Assembly: GCF_900115045.1 (NCBI RefSeq)
Contig: NZ_FOVC01000001.1
Coordinates: 248,001 to 312,000 of the forward strand
Direction: 5' to 3'
Length of the DNA stretch: 64,000 nucleotides
Source of the DNA: Izhakiella capsodis
Lineage (GTDB): Bacteria; Pseudomonadota; Gammaproteobacteria; Enterobacterales; Enterobacteriaceae
Of the stretch, positions 1 through 10,133 are shown in pieces (within the stretch, counting starts at the first letter, position 1; the number at the start of each line of letters is the position of its first letter). Below the pieces are notes generated by a model. That model had not been told where the DNA came from. It did not search any database and saw nothing but the letters and a program-made list of their open reading frames with translations. The position numbers and the translations under genes were made by a program.

Positions 1-505
1 CGAAGAAGTTGGTATTACGGTAGGTTAAGACGCCAGTAGTACGCCCACCTGTTACGCCTGTATCGGTATAGGCAGTATCACCACCAAACTCCGGCAGCAT
101 ATCGGTCCAGCCCAGGGCATCGTAAACAACGGCGTAGTTACGACCGTAGTCAATTGAACCCACGTTACCGTATTTCAGACCGGCGAAGCCCAGGCGAGTT
201 TTGTTACCATCCTGCGCATCAGCGCCTTCTGAATTATTAAAGTTGAATTGGTATTCCCACTGGCCATAACCGGTGAGCTTGTCGTTTATCTGGGTCTGGC
301 CTTTGAAGCCCAGGCGGCCATAGCTTTGGTCGCCATTACCCGCGTAAGCGTTTTTGCCATCATTTTTAGAGAAGTAGTGGAGACCGACCGCTTTGCCGTA
401 CAGATCCAACTTGTTGCCATCTTTGTTATATATTTCTGCAGCATTGGCTGCACCCGCAGTGAACAGTGCTGGTATCATTACTGCAAGGATGTTGTGCTTC
501 ATCAT
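1..505 (-). CDS. ompF: OmpF-type general porin, 3' end cut by window edge
   Basis: This is the N-terminal 168 residues of an outer-membrane trimeric beta-barrel porin for passive diffusion of small solutes. A typical signal peptide ([20 protein letters not shown], cleaved before [10 protein letters not shown]) is followed by alternating aromatic beta-strands ([35 protein letters not shown]). The PEFGGD segment of the constriction loop L3 is just visible before the edge. Two ATG codons sit side by side (505 and 502). The first matches the MMK start of E. coli OmpF and has GAGGG upstream. The position next to asnS is the ompF locus of enteric bacteria; an OmpC/PhoE-like paralogue cannot be fully excluded because two thirds of the gene is missing. 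Confidence 0.9.
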   Translation of the reverse strand, partial: MMKHNILAVMIPALFTAGAANAAEIYNKDGNKLDLYGKAVGLHYFSKNDGKNAYAGNGDQSYGRLGFKGQTQINDKLTGYGQWEYQFNFNNSEGADAQDGNKTRLGFAGLKYGNVGSIDYGRNYAVVYDALGWTDMLPEFGGDTAYTDTGVTGGRTTGVLTYRNTNFF

Positions 506-639
506 TATTTATTACCCTCGTTGGAGTTTTTTGATACATGCCACTGTCGGCATAAACTCTTACAAAATGATGCAAGAATTATGTAGAAAGTTTAGTGACT
601 TCCTGTATCTGCAGGCATCTTTCCATTCGGTGATACGAT

Positions 640-705
640 TATCTAGTGTGAAAATGCTACAAATAACCCATATTGGTTTCAACATGAAATAAAGTGTATC
701 AGGGT
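640..705 (-). promoter_or_regulatory. probable ompF promoter / OmpR-binding region
   Basis: Read on the minus strand, the region 135-200 bp upstream of the porin start has AT-rich direct-repeat-like stretches with GAAAC and TTTCA elements, as in the OmpR F1-F3 boxes of E. coli ompF. Spacing to the start codon also fits the long ompF leader. The individual boxes cannot be fixed by eye. Confidence 0.35.
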
Positions 706-750
706 GTATTTTTGTGCCGCTTCATGAGACATTTTATAAATTACAAATAT

Positions 751-777
751 AAAGAGGCCACCAGGGATGGCCTCTTT
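751..777 (-). terminator. intrinsic terminator of asnS
   Basis: A perfect 10-bp inverted repeat (AAAGAGGCCA / TGGCCTCTTT) with an 8-nt loop lies 35 bp beyond the asnS stop. It is followed on the minus strand by an AT-rich tract. Confidence 0.8.
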
Positions 778-811
778 ATATATATGAATTTATTATGATT
801 AATGCGGAGAT

Positions 812-2212
812 TTAGAAGCTGGCGCTACGAGATGTACGTGGGAATGGAATAACATCTCTTACATTTTGTATCCCAGTAACATAGGCAATCAAACGCTCAA
901 AACCTAATCCAAAGCCAGCATGAGGCACAGTACCGTAACGACGTAAATCGCGATACCACCAATAATCTTCCTTATTCAGCCCCATTTCGGCCAGTCGCTG
1001 ATCAAGCGTATCAAGGCGTTCTTCACGTTGAGAGCCGCCGATGATCTCGCCAATACCCGGCGCCAGCACATCCATTGCTGCGACGGTTTTTCCGTCGTCA
1101 TTAAGTCGCATATAAAAGGCTTTGATGTCTTTCGGATAGTTTTTTACCACCACCGGCGCTTTAAAATGTTTCTCCGCCAGATAGCGTTCGTGCTCTGAGG
1201 CTAAATCCACTCCCCAATAGACCGGGTTTTCGAACGTTTCGCCACAGTTTTCCAGAATGGTTACGGCGTCGGTATAGTCCACCTGAGCAAAGTCGGTAGC
1301 GACAAAACGCTGTAGTCGGGTAACGGCCTCTTTATCAACGCGCTCAGCAAAGAATGCCATGTCATCGGCACGTTCCGTCAGTACGGCGTTAAAGACATAT
1401 TTCAGCATCTTTTCTGCCAGTGCTGCGGCATCGTTCAGATCGGCAAAAGCAATCTCAGGTTCCAGCATCCAGAATTCAGCAAGATGACGGCTGGTATTTG
1501 AGTTTTCAGCCCGAAAGGTCGGGCCAAATGTGTAAACTTTTGACAGGGCGCAAGCGTAGGTTTCCGCATTGAGCTGACCCGATACAGTAAGGAATGCTTC
1601 CTTACCGAAAAAGTCTTCGGAAAAATCCACGTTACCTTGCGGTGTGCGCGGCAAATTTTCCAAATCCAGAGTTGAAACGCGAAACATTTCACCCGCGCCT
1701 TCCGTATCCGACGCGGTGATAACGGGCGTTGAAACCCAAAAATAGCCCTGCTCGTCAAAAAAGCGATGGAGCGCCTGAGCCAGCGTATGTCGTACGCGAG
1801 CACAAGCGCCTATCAGATTCGTCCGTGGGCGTAAATGTGCAACTTCGCGCAGGTATTCAATACTGTGGCGTTTGGCCGCCATTGGGTAGGTATCCGGATC
1901 ATCCACCCAACCGATTACCTCAACGTTTGTCGCCTGCAACTCGTAGCTTTGTCCTTCCCCCGGAGACTCCACGACTTTACCGCTAATCACCACTGAGCAG
2001 CCGGTAGTCAGACGCAGCACTTCATCCTGGTAATTAATCAGAGAATGATTTATGACCGCCTGAACAGGATTAAAGCAGGAGCCGTCATAGACAGCGACAA
2101 AAGAAATACCGGCTTTTGAATCTCTTCGGGTACGTACCCAGCCGCGCACGGTGACTTCACTGTCAACCGTAACGCGACCTTGCAGTACGTCCGCTACAGG
2201 CACAACGCTCAT
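812..2212 (-). CDS. asnS: asparaginyl-tRNA synthetase
   Basis: Cytoplasmic class IIb aminoacyl-tRNA synthetase that charges tRNA-Asn with asparagine. It has 466 residues, the same as E. coli AsnS. An N-terminal OB-fold anticodon-binding domain (about residues 17-100, starting [20 protein letters not shown]) precedes the catalytic core, with the class II motif 2 region near [21 protein letters not shown] and motif 3 GLGFERL at 435-441. ATG start at 2212. The gene is a single unit between ompF and pncB, with a clear terminator after it. Nothing abnormal is seen. Confidence 0.98.
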   Translation of the reverse strand: MSVVPVADVLQGRVTVDSEVTVRGWVRTRRDSKAGISFVAVYDGSCFNPVQAVINHSLINYQDEVLRLTTGCSVVISGKVVESPGEGQSYELQATNVEVIGWVDDPDTYPMAAKRHSIEYLREVAHLRPRTNLIGACARVRHTLAQALHRFFDEQGYFWVSTPVITASDTEGAGEMFRVSTLDLENLPRTPQGNVDFSEDFFGKEAFLTVSGQLNAETYACALSKVYTFGPTFRAENSNTSRHLAEFWMLEPEIAFADLNDAAALAEKMLKYVFNAVLTERADDMAFFAERVDKEAVTRLQRFVATDFAQVDYTDAVTILENCGETFENPVYWGVDLASEHERYLAEKHFKAPVVVKNYPKDIKAFYMRLNDDGKTVAAMDVLAPGIGEIIGGSQREERLDTLDQRLAEMGLNKEDYWWYRDLRRYGTVPHAGFGLGFERLIAYVTGIQNVRDVIPFPRTSRSASF

Positions 2213-2351
2213 AAGTTTTCTCTCTATTAGGTCAGTTATAAAATAGATCCCATATTTCAGGGTATTGCTATGTTACTTGACGACTGTCAGGACACAAGCA
2301 GATTTGACGCCGACAGGCGGAGAATTATGTCGGATAGCAGGGAAGGCTACC

Positions 2352-2371
2352 GGCACCCGAGTGAGGGTGCC
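2352..2371 (-). terminator. hairpin just after pncB
   Basis: The 7-bp stem GGCACCC/GGGTGCC lies a few bases beyond the pncB stop codon. There is no good U-tract, so it may be a weak or factor-assisted terminator or an mRNA 3' end stabiliser. Confidence 0.45.
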
Positions 2372-2376
2372 CGATA

Positions 2377-3582
2377 TCAACTGGCTTTTTTTACCAGTGG
2401 TAAATTGAATGCTTTGTGCAATGCACGCACAAAGGCTTTATCGTGGCAAATTGTTTTGCCTGGACTGTCTGAAAGTTTGGCTACTGGTTTGCCGTTGCAC
2501 TCAATAAGTTTTATGACAATATTTAAAGGGTTAACTAACGGAATGTCACACGTCAGCCGTGTGCCTATACCAAAAATAACGTTAGCGCGTTGGCCGAAAT
2601 GACGATAAAGATCTAATGCTTTGTTCAGATCAAGATTGTCGGAAAAAACCAGCGTTCTGGTTTGCGGATCGATACCCAGCTTCTGGTAATGCGCGATGGC
2701 TTTTTCGCCCCATTCTACCGGGTCGCCGGAGTCATGACGTAAACCTTGGTACTGGCGAGCATAGGCCAGGCCGAAATCACGTAAAAAAGCATCCATCGTG
2801 ATGCAGTCTGTCAGTGCAATACCTAGCTGATCGGGATACTCCGCCAGCCACGCTTCTAATGCTGCACGCTGACTGTTAGCCAGCACCGGGCTAATTTGCT
2901 GGTGCGCCTGAAACCACTCGTGCGCCTGAGTGCCAACCGGTGTCAGCTGAAGTCGACGAGCGAGATCGTAGTTGCTGGTACCAACCAGCCAGGGAAAATC
3001 GGTTTTAAGCGTACTGACGATCGCAAACTGCACTTCCCGGGAAAAGCGTCGACGAGTGCCGAAATCCATGAGTTTGAAGCGGCTCATGTCCATGCCGTGC
3101 GCTTGTTGCTGGAAGTCGTCAAGTTTTACTTGCAGGCGTTCGACCGCTTGTTCGACCGTCACTGCGGGCGATCGATGACGATGAACAATTTCGCTGATCA
3201 GCGCTAGCAGCGGTACTTCCCAAAGTATAACCTCAAGCCAGGGACCGCTGATACGAATATCAAGTTTTCCCTGATGATTACGTACGTTGACCTGCGTTGG
3301 ATCATAGCGAAAAGTCCGCAGCCAATCCAGGTAGTCCCGATGAAAAAAAGGCAGCGACGCCAGCCAGCGATACTCCTCCTCGCTGAGTGCCAGACTGCGC
3401 ATGTTTTCGATGCTGGCAGAAATCTCGTCGGCGTAAAAACCGAGCAGATCGTCGCCACGGCAACGGAACTCTGCCGTTACCGTTACCGACAGGTAGCGAT
3501 GGAAAACGGCCTGCTGCATATGCAGCTTATAGGCATCGGTGTCCAGTAGACTCTGAATTATAGGGGGAGCGTGTCGTGTCAT
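2377..3582 (-). CDS. pncB: nicotinate phosphoribosyltransferase
   Basis: Cytoplasmic enzyme of the Preiss-Handler NAD salvage route. It converts nicotinate and PRPP, with ATP hydrolysis, to nicotinate mononucleotide. It has 401 residues against 400 in E. coli. The N-terminus [18 protein letters not shown] and the FGTRRR and GTQAHEWF segments are family signatures; His221 in GTQAHEW matches the histidine that is phosphorylated during catalysis. The [13 protein letters not shown] segment contributes to the PRPP site. ATG start at 3582. The gene is divergent from pepN across 261 bp, as in E. coli. I could not see a convincing NadR operator. Confidence 0.97.
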   Translation of the reverse strand: MTRHAPPIIQSLLDTDAYKLHMQQAVFHRYLSVTVTAEFRCRGDDLLGFYADEISASIENMRSLALSEEEYRWLASLPFFHRDYLDWLRTFRYDPTQVNVRNHQGKLDIRISGPWLEVILWEVPLLALISEIVHRHRSPAVTVEQAVERLQVKLDDFQQQAHGMDMSRFKLMDFGTRRRFSREVQFAIVSTLKTDFPWLVGTSNYDLARRLQLTPVGTQAHEWFQAHQQISPVLANSQRAALEAWLAEYPDQLGIALTDCITMDAFLRDFGLAYARQYQGLRHDSGDPVEWGEKAIAHYQKLGIDPQTRTLVFSDNLDLNKALDLYRHFGQRANVIFGIGTRLTCDIPLVNPLNIVIKLIECNGKPVAKLSDSPGKTICHDKAFVRALHKAFNLPLVKKAS

Positions 3583-3843
3583 GGTTGCGTTTCAGCATCC
3601 TCTGGCTAAGAGCGTTGTCCCTGGTTTCAAATAAAAGACGGCGAAGTATAACCCGTTTCTTTAAAGAGTGAATCCGATCACAACAAAAAGCATTCAGCAG
3701 GTCGAGAACATTCTGTGCCTTTGTTAAGTAATTGTATCAATAACTATGAATTGCAGCCTGGATAACGATTCAGCAATAGCAAGCTGGCGATAACCAGAAT
3801 AGACTTACGTCAAACGACTTATATAACGCAAAGAGAAAGCCAT

Positions 3844-6459
3844 ATGACTCAACTGCCGCAAGCCAAATATCGCCACGACTACCTTGCCCCGAACTATACC
3901 ATCACTGATATCGATTTAACCTTTGATTTAGCCCCTGCTCGCACGCAGGTGACGGCAGTTAGTCGGGTTAAGCGTCTGGGTAACAGAGGGGGGCCGTTAA
4001 AACTGGATGGCGAAGATTTAACGCTCACGGCAATTGACGTTGACGGTCAGCCGTGGAGCAATTATGAGCTGGTGGACGGCGGGCTGTTAATCAGCGGTCT
4101 GCCAGAGGATTTCACGCTAAAAATTGTGAATATCATCCACCCGGATAAGAACACCGCATTAGAAGGGCTTTACCAGTCGGGCGAAGCTTTGTGTACACAA
4201 TGTGAAGCTGAAGGTTTTCGCCATATCACTTTTTATCCCGATCGGCCGGACGTGCTGGCACGTTTCACCACGACGATTCACGCTGATAAGTCACGCTATC
4301 CGTATCTGTTATCTAATGGCAATTGTATTGACGGTGGCGATCTGGAGCAGGGCAGGCACTGGGTTAAATGGCAGGATCCCTTTCCTAAACCATGCTATCT
4401 GTTTGCTCTTGTAGCCGGTGATTTCGACGTATTGCGCGATAGTTTTCGCACGCGCTCAGGTCGCGATGTGGCGCTGGAAATTTTCGTCGACCGGGGCAAC
4501 ATTGACCGTGCCGACTGGGCGATGACTTCGCTCAAGAACAGCATGAAGTGGGATGAACAGCGTTTCAATCTTGAATATGATCTCGATATTTTTATGATTG
4601 TCGCCGTTGATTTTTTTAATATGGGCGCGATGGAAAATAAAGGCCTTAACGTCTTTAATTCAAAATACGTGCTGGCGAAAGCCGCGACCGCGACTGATAA
4701 AGATTATCTTGGTATCGAGGCGGTAATCGGCCACGAATATTTCCATAACTGGACGGGGAATCGCGTGACTTGCCGCGACTGGTTCCAACTGAGCTTGAAA
4801 GAGGGCCTGACGGTATTCCGCGATCAGGAGTTTAGCTCAGACCTCGGATCGCGGGCGGTTAATCGCATAGACAACGTGCGCGTATTGCGCGGTGCCCAGT
4901 TTGCCGAAGATGCAAGCCCAATGGCTCATCCGATTCGACCGGATCAGGTGATCGAGATGAATAACTTCTATACGCTCACCGTTTATGAGAAAGGCTCGGA
5001 AGTTATTCGTATGATGCATACCCTGCTGGGTGAAGAAAACTTTCAGAAAGGGATGGCACTCTATTTTGAACGTCATGACGGCAGCGCGGCTACCTGTGAT
5101 GATTTTGTTCAGGCGATGGAAGATGCCTCTAATGTAGATCTCTCCCAATTCCGCCTTTGGTACAGCCAGTCAGGAACGCCGATACTGACAGTGCGCGACG
5201 ATTATAACCCTGAGCTGGCGCAGTATACGCTGCATGTGCAGCAAATGACGCCGCCGACGGCTGATCAGAAAGAAAAGCGGCCTTTACATATCCCACTGGA
5301 CATTGAACTGTACGATAACGAAGGAATCGTCATTCCTTTGCAGCACAATGGCCATCCGGTACATCATGTGTTAAACGTAACCGAAGCGTGCCAGAGCTTT
5401 ATATTCGACAATGTCCATTCCCTGCCCGTACCTTCGCTGCTGCGTGAGTTTTCTGCACCAGTAAAACTTGACTACAATTGGAGCGATGCGCAGCTTACTT
5501 TTCTTATGTGCCATGCGCGTAATGATTTTTCTCGCTGGGATGCTGCCCAAAGTCTGCTGGCGACCTATATCAAACTCAATGTTGCGCGTTATCAGCAGCA
5601 GCAGCCTCTTTCGTTGCCACTGCATGTGGCAGATGCTTTTCGTGCAGTCCTTCTTGATGAAAATAGCGATCCCGCGTTAATGGCATTGATACTCACGCTG
5701 CCGGGAGAAAATGAAATCGCCGAGTTGTTCAGCACCATCGATCCCGAGGCGATTGCCGCAGTGCGCCATGCATTGCAGCAAACACTGGCGTTCGAGCTGG
5801 CTGATGAATGGCTGGCGGTGTACAACGCTAATCAGCTTGATGCTTATCACATTGAGCATGCTGACATCGGCAAACGGTCGCTGAAAAACGTCTGCCTGAG
5901 CTATCTGGCCTTTGGTGAATCCGCGCAGGCTGATGCGCGGGTACGCAGGCAATACGATCAGGCGAATAATATGACCGATGCGCTGGCGGCACTATCAGCG
6001 GCGGTAGCGGCTCAGCTCCCTTGTAAAGATGCGCTAATGGCGGCTTTCGACGAACGCTGGCATCAGGATGGGCTGGTGATGGATAAATGGTTTGTTCTTC
6101 AGGCGACCAGCCCGGCGGCAGGCGTACTGGGGCAAGTGCGGGCACTAATGACGCATCGTTCATTCTCTCTGAGCAACCCTAACCGCATTCGCTCATTGAT
6201 TGGCGCGTTTGCCTCAGCGAACCCGGCGGCATTCCATGCTCGTGACGGCAGCGGTTATCAGTTCCTCGTCGAGATCCTAACGGATCTTAACAGTCGTAAT
6301 CCACAAGTTGCGGCGCGTATGATTGAACCGTTGATTCGTCTAAAACGTTATGATCGTGAGCGTCAGGGATTAATGCGCCAGGCGTTGGAGCAGCTACAGG
6401 GGTTGGATAAGCTGTCAGGCGATCTCTATGAGAAGATCTCCCGCGCGCTAAGTGCTTGA
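3844..6459 (+). CDS. pepN: aminopeptidase N (M1 family)
   Basis: Broad-specificity cytosolic zinc aminopeptidase that completes degradation of peptides released by ATP-dependent proteases. It has 871 residues (E. coli 870). The substrate-binding GAMEN motif is at 261-265. The zinc site HEYFH is at 297-301, with the third ligand Glu320 in LKEGLTVF. The long helical C-terminal domain is complete. ATG at 3844 is preceded by AAAGAGAAAG. A strong terminator follows at 6475. In E. coli the ssu operon comes next; here it is absent. Confidence 0.98.
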   Translation: MTQLPQAKYRHDYLAPNYTITDIDLTFDLAPARTQVTAVSRVKRLGNRGGPLKLDGEDLTLTAIDVDGQPWSNYELVDGGLLISGLPEDFTLKIVNIIHPDKNTALEGLYQSGEALCTQCEAEGFRHITFYPDRPDVLARFTTTIHADKSRYPYLLSNGNCIDGGDLEQGRHWVKWQDPFPKPCYLFALVAGDFDVLRDSFRTRSGRDVALEIFVDRGNIDRADWAMTSLKNSMKWDEQRFNLEYDLDIFMIVAVDFFNMGAMENKGLNVFNSKYVLAKAATATDKDYLGIEAVIGHEYFHNWTGNRVTCRDWFQLSLKEGLTVFRDQEFSSDLGSRAVNRIDNVRVLRGAQFAEDASPMAHPIRPDQVIEMNNFYTLTVYEKGSEVIRMMHTLLGEENFQKGMALYFERHDGSAATCDDFVQAMEDASNVDLSQFRLWYSQSGTPILTVRDDYNPELAQYTLHVQQMTPPTADQKEKRPLHIPLDIELYDNEGIVIPLQHNGHPVHHVLNVTEACQSFIFDNVHSLPVPSLLREFSAPVKLDYNWSDAQLTFLMCHARNDFSRWDAAQSLLATYIKLNVARYQQQQPLSLPLHVADAFRAVLLDENSDPALMALILTLPGENEIAELFSTIDPEAIAAVRHALQQTLAFELADEWLAVYNANQLDAYHIEHADIGKRSLKNVCLSYLAFGESAQADARVRRQYDQANNMTDALAALSAAVAAQLPCKDALMAAFDERWHQDGLVMDKWFVLQATSPAAGVLGQVRALMTHRSFSLSNPNRIRSLIGAFASANPAAFHARDGSGYQFLVEILTDLNSRNPQVAARMIEPLIRLKRYDRERQGLMRQALEQLQGLDKLSGDLYEKISRALSA

Positions 6460-6474
6460 TTGTATAGTCGATCA

Positions 6475-6500
6475 GGGCGCCTTGCCTTTATGGCGCCCTT
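6475..6500 (+). terminator. intrinsic terminator of pepN
   Basis: GGGCGCC/GGCGCCC stem with a 10-nt loop followed by TTAATTAA, starting 16 bp after the pepN stop. Confidence 0.75.
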
Positions 6501-7060
6501 AATTAATAACGAAAAAAGCAAATATACGTTGAACCGGTCAGGACGCGGGGGGCTATCGGCGGGGCAAATTAACGCTAATTCTGCTGACGATAAAGTCCAT
6601 CATCCGGAATAAATACGCATGTCCTTTTTCCTTCTCTTTCAGGTTCTCTCAGAGGGACAATAATTATCTTTAATTGCAGAGTGACCACCAGCCATCTGAT
6701 TCAGATGGTTATTAGCTGCCTACGGCAGGATATTTTATGTTCCGGCGCACGTTGACGGCAAATTGAACAACATTTTTAGTTGGTCCACAAATAAAGTTTT
6801 AGATGCAAGTGATCCAGAGAAAAAGCCGGTGTACTTTGCAAAACTTCATCTTAGGCCAGTAATGTGAGTGGCAACGCTGGCACTCAGTAATCCCGCAGGC
6901 AGAAAGTTTACCAATCCTGACTTCTCGTCAATGTAACCATTCGCATTGATACTCCTGAACCAGCCGCCATTGCTTCATCCTGATAGATCCACGGTCACAG
7001 GTTATGGCAGGCCGTTCGGCCTGGCTGAAATGAATTGTTCCTATTAATACCAGGCTGAAG
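6501..7060. other. long non-coding interval at the usual ssu locus
   Basis: No intact gene is visible between pepN and pyrD, where E. coli carries ssuEADCB. The interval holds several small palindromes (for example CCATCTGATTCAGATGG at 6692-6708 and CAGGCTGAAGCCTG near 7051). It also holds a short stretch of plausible coding sequence on the minus strand, listed separately. I see no recognisable ssu fragment. Confidence 0.6.
6845..6970 (-). pseudogene. possible gene remnant, unidentified
   Basis: On the minus strand about 40 codons read as protein-like sequence (includes NANGYIDEKSG and FLPAGLLSASVATHITG) and end at TGA (6845-6847). The same frame is closed by another TGA just upstream, so there is no complete ORF. 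I cannot assign a family. It could be the 3' end of a lost accessory gene or chance. Confidence 0.25.
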
Positions 7061-7068
7061 CCTGAGGG

Positions 7069-7084
7069 ACGCAAACGTTTGGTT
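7069..7084 (+). promoter_or_regulatory. PurR operator upstream of pyrD
   Basis: ACGCAAACGTTTGGTT matches the PurR consensus ACGCAAACGTTTNCNT at all but the outer right positions. It lies about 55 bp upstream of the inferred -10 box. E. coli pyrD is a known PurR target, so the site is conserved. Confidence 0.75.
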
Positions 7085-7100
7085 CTTTTGCGGCAGGACA

Positions 7101-7161
7101 TTTTATTTTAGTCCGGTATAGCGGATAATCTCGTCCCGATTCGTATCGGGAATTCAGGAGA
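7101..7161 (+). promoter_or_regulatory. pyrD promoter and start-site-switching leader
   Basis: A -10 box GATAAT (7124-7129) places the start of transcription in the run CCCG at 7135-7138. The hairpin CCCGAT-TCGT-ATCGGG (7135-7150) begins exactly at those bases and sits just before the Shine-Dalgarno CAGGAG (7156-7161). In E. coli and Salmonella, pyrD transcripts started at C form such a hairpin and block translation, while those started at G when CTP is low do not. The layout here supports the same CTP-sensitive control. Conservation is inferred from sequence only. Confidence 0.65.
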
Positions 7162-7165
7162 TTAC

Positions 7166-8176
7166 ATGTTCTACCCTCTCATCCGACAGGCATTGTTTCG
7201 GCTCAATCCAGAACTGGCGCATGATTTAACCTTTAAACAACTACGCATTATTAGCGGCACACCGTTCGAAAGATTAATCCACCAGTCGACTACTGGACGA
7301 TCTGTGAAGTGCATGGGCCTTAGCTTCAAAAATCCTTTAGGGCTGGCAGCCGGACTGGATAAAAATGGTGAATGTATTGATGCGTTTGCCGCGATGGGGT
7401 TTGGGTTTATCGAAATAGGTACCGTTACGCCGCTTCCTCAGGCGGGCAACGAAAAACCCAGGATGTTCAGGCTGCTGGAAGCTGAAGGTATTATAAACCG
7501 CATGGGATTCAATAACTTGGGCGTCGATCATCTGGTCGAAAATGTCAAAAAAGCGCGCTTCGACGGAGTATTGGGTATCAATATCGGTAAGAACAAAAAC
7601 ACGCCGGTAGAGCAGGGGAAGGATGATTATTTAATTTGCATGGACAAAATTTATCCTTATGCGGGTTACATTGCTATTAATATATCTTCACCCAATACCC
7701 CAGGATTACGTGCGCTTCAATATGGTGATGCATTGGATGATCTATTAAGCGCGATTAAAAATAAACAAAACGCGCTTGAAGTCAGGCACCATAAATATGT
7801 TCCCATCGTTGTTAAGATCGCCCCTGATCTTTCCGAGGCGGAATTGATCCAGGTAGCCGATAGTTTGATCCGACATAATATCGATGGTGTCATCGCCACT
7901 AATACTACCCTCGACCGTAGCCTGGTGCAGGGATTAAAATATGCCGATGAAGTGGGCGGAATGAGCGGTCGTCCTGTACAGCTTCGCTCTACTGAGATTA
8001 TTCGTCGTCTGGCGAAAGAGTTGCAGGGTAAGCTTCCTATTATTGGCGTTGGCGGTATTGATTCGTTATTGGCGGCCCGGGAGAAAATTGCTGCCGGGTC
8101 GTCACTGGTGCAAATTTATTCCGGATTTATTTATAAAGGTCCCTCGCTGATAAAACAAATTGTGAACCACCTCTAA
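7166..8176 (+). CDS. pyrD: dihydroorotate dehydrogenase (quinone), class 2
   Basis: FMN enzyme of the inner membrane that oxidises dihydroorotate to orotate with ubiquinone, the fourth step of UMP synthesis. It has 336 residues, as in E. coli. The N-terminal amphipathic helix region ([20 protein letters not shown]) is the quinone/membrane module of class 2 enzymes. The core contains [14 protein letters not shown] and [10 protein letters not shown], with catalytic Ser175 and not the Cys of class 1. The GVGGIDS phosphate-binding loop is near residue 290. It is a single-gene unit with a PurR box and a leader hairpin. Confidence 0.98.
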   Translation: MFYPLIRQALFRLNPELAHDLTFKQLRIISGTPFERLIHQSTTGRSVKCMGLSFKNPLGLAAGLDKNGECIDAFAAMGFGFIEIGTVTPLPQAGNEKPRMFRLLEAEGIINRMGFNNLGVDHLVENVKKARFDGVLGINIGKNKNTPVEQGKDDYLICMDKIYPYAGYIAINISSPNTPGLRALQYGDALDDLLSAIKNKQNALEVRHHKYVPIVVKIAPDLSEAELIQVADSLIRHNIDGVIATNTTLDRSLVQGLKYADEVGGMSGRPVQLRSTEIIRRLAKELQGKLPIIGVGGIDSLLAAREKIAAGSSLVQIYSGFIYKGPSLIKQIVNHL

Positions 8177-8363
8177 GCTAATTCTTAGTTAACGTGTTCA
8201 GGGGCTTTATTTTAACCTCTGGCTCGTTTATATTTTATTCTGTTTATTGTTATTTTATTGCCGTTGGCCTTCGGAAATTAAATATCGATTAATACAAGCG
8301 ATTTTAAGGGCCGAAAGCGATAAATTTGTAACTATTTTTTTAATTTAGGGCATAGAGCACATC

Positions 8364-8906
8364 ATGAGGATTAAACCTGACGATAACTGGCGTTGGTTTT
8401 ACGACGACAAGCAGGAAAGAATGATGCTGGATTTGGCTGATGGCATGCTTTTTCGCTCACGTTTTTCGCGTAAAATGTTAACACCGGATGCTTTCACTGA
8501 AAGTCACTTCTGTGTTGATGACGCCGCACTTTATTTTATTTTTGAAGAAAAGTGCCGTCATTGCGGATTAAGCCCCGATCAGCGCGCTGAGCTGATATTG
8601 AATGCGCTGGTGGCATTACGTTTTCTGAAGCCCCTGATGCCCAAAAGCTGGCATTTTGTTTCGCAGTCGCAAAGCCTCAGTCCTGAATCAGGTGATCGTG
8701 TCGCCGTAACGCTCTGTGAAAACGGCGCACGGGTTGAGCTTCTTGTGATTGAAAACGGTGAGAATGCTGCGCTTTGCCTGTTGGCGCAGCCAAAGCTTAT
8801 GGTCGCCGGACGTTCAATGGTTCTGGGCGATGCCATCAAGGTAATGCATGACCGCCTGATACCCTCGTTGCAGGCCGGCGCGTTACGTTACGATCGCGCC
8901 GTTTGA
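8364..8906 (+). CDS. zapC: cell division protein ZapC
   Basis: Cytoplasmic Z-ring-associated protein that bundles FtsZ polymers. It has 180 residues, equal to E. coli ZapC, and the characteristic start [20 protein letters not shown]. It has no membrane segments. It lies between pyrD and ycbX as in E. coli, convergent with ycbX with only 13 bp between the stop codons. Confidence 0.95.
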   Translation: MRIKPDDNWRWFYDDKQERMMLDLADGMLFRSRFSRKMLTPDAFTESHFCVDDAALYFIFEEKCRHCGLSPDQRAELILNALVALRFLKPLMPKSWHFVSQSQSLSPESGDRVAVTLCENGARVELLVIENGENAALCLLAQPKLMVAGRSMVLGDAIKVMHDRLIPSLQAGALRYDRAV

Positions 8907-8919
8907 AAAACCGCGTTTC

Positions 8920-10029
8920 TCAAGCCAGGCTCAGATCGCCTGCAGGAATACAGCTGCACGACAAAATAGTGCCATCGTCGTCAACGGCACCCTGTTTCAT
9001 TGATTTCACCTTCCCGGATATCAATCTCATGCGGCAGCACCCGCAAATTCCTGCGCGGCAGGAGTAAGGGACACGAAATCCATGCATCTCCAGCTGTTCC
9101 AGCAAAACCTGCTGATTGTTGCCTTTGACCGTTTTACCCTGAAAGTGAATCGTCACTTCCTGTGGCTCATCTGTATCCGCTTGCAATGATTCTGTCGGCT
9201 TGCCTGCAACGTAAATCCGGGGCGATTGACGAGTCAGAACCTGCATCTCGTCGCCGACTCGTAGTATTCCGCTGTTGCGGGCAACCAGATTAAGACCAAA
9301 ATCGATATCTCCGCTGTTGTCCGCCGCTGAACGGAAGGTTTGCAGGGTTGCCAGCGGTTCGCCATCCGGATGTTGACGACCCCGCTCGGTGCTGACGGTG
9401 GTAAGAATGCAACGCCCGCAAGGTTTTGCCACGTCAAATACCACGTCACTGATACGAATGCTCGCCCAACTGTCTTCATCCCAGGCTGCAGCGCCAGTTA
9501 CGACCAGATTAGGGCGAAATTGTTCAATCTTTATCCCTGCAGGCACTTTATTCTGCAGATAGCGAAAAGAGGAGTCGTTGATCAGTAAGTATGGAAAGCC
9601 ATCAGCAAAGCCCAGAGGCACTTGCTCAAAATCTTGGACACGGCGACTCATTTGCTTGCCGACCCAGCGAAGCTGGACCGGACGTGGAAAATAGTTGCTC
9701 AGCCAGTTGTTTATCATCTCTGGGGCGATCTGTGCGGTAAAATGCTGGCCCCATACTTCAGTGGGCGCTGCCTGAGGCTGGAAGTCCTGAAAACGTATGG
9801 CGGCGCTACTTCCGTCCGGCGCGGTAAGGTAAAGACCGTCAGCCATCAGTGCGGGTGTAAATAGTACCATTTGAGGAAACTGGCGGGCGGTAAGAAACGT
9901 TCCGCTATTATCACTAATCATAAACGTGCGATCGAATGCCAGCCCGCTATCCAGCGCCTGAGCGTGCGAAACGTGCAGTCCGCGCATAGATTTAATTGGA
10001 TGGATGAACAGACGTGATAGCGAGATCAT
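8920..10029 (-). CDS. ycbX: MOSC / 2Fe-2S ferredoxin domain protein YcbX
   Basis: YcbX takes part in molybdenum-cofactor-dependent detoxification of N-hydroxylated base analogues. An N-terminal MOSC beta-barrel ([14 protein letters not shown]) is followed by the MOSC domain, with the cysteine of KPCGRC. A C-terminal plant-type ferredoxin domain carries the 2Fe-2S ligands in [10 protein letters not shown] place the start at ATG 10029 (369 residues, as in E. coli). AAGGAG lies 5 nt upstream of it; the TTG one codon earlier is too close to that site. Confidence 0.94.
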   Translation of the reverse strand: MISLSRLFIHPIKSMRGLHVSHAQALDSGLAFDRTFMISDNSGTFLTARQFPQMVLFTPALMADGLYLTAPDGSSAAIRFQDFQPQAAPTEVWGQHFTAQIAPEMINNWLSNYFPRPVQLRWVGKQMSRRVQDFEQVPLGFADGFPYLLINDSSFRYLQNKVPAGIKIEQFRPNLVVTGAAAWDEDSWASIRISDVVFDVAKPCGRCILTTVSTERGRQHPDGEPLATLQTFRSAADNSGDIDFGLNLVARNSGILRVGDEMQVLTRQSPRIYVAGKPTESLQADTDEPQEVTIHFQGKTVKGNNQQVLLEQLEMHGFRVPYSCRAGICGCCRMRLISGKVKSMKQGAVDDDGTILSCSCIPAGDLSLA

Positions 10030-10133
10030 CAAAGCTCCTTGCTCAGATTGAAACTAAAAAAGCTAACTTTATGACATGTGACGCGCATTCGCTATAATGC
10101 GCAACAATTTTTAAGAAGACGATAAGTGACATT

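Noticed and set aside
10030..10032. TTG start for ycbX
   Set aside because: It is too close to AAGGAG; the next codon, ATG 10029, gives the normal length.
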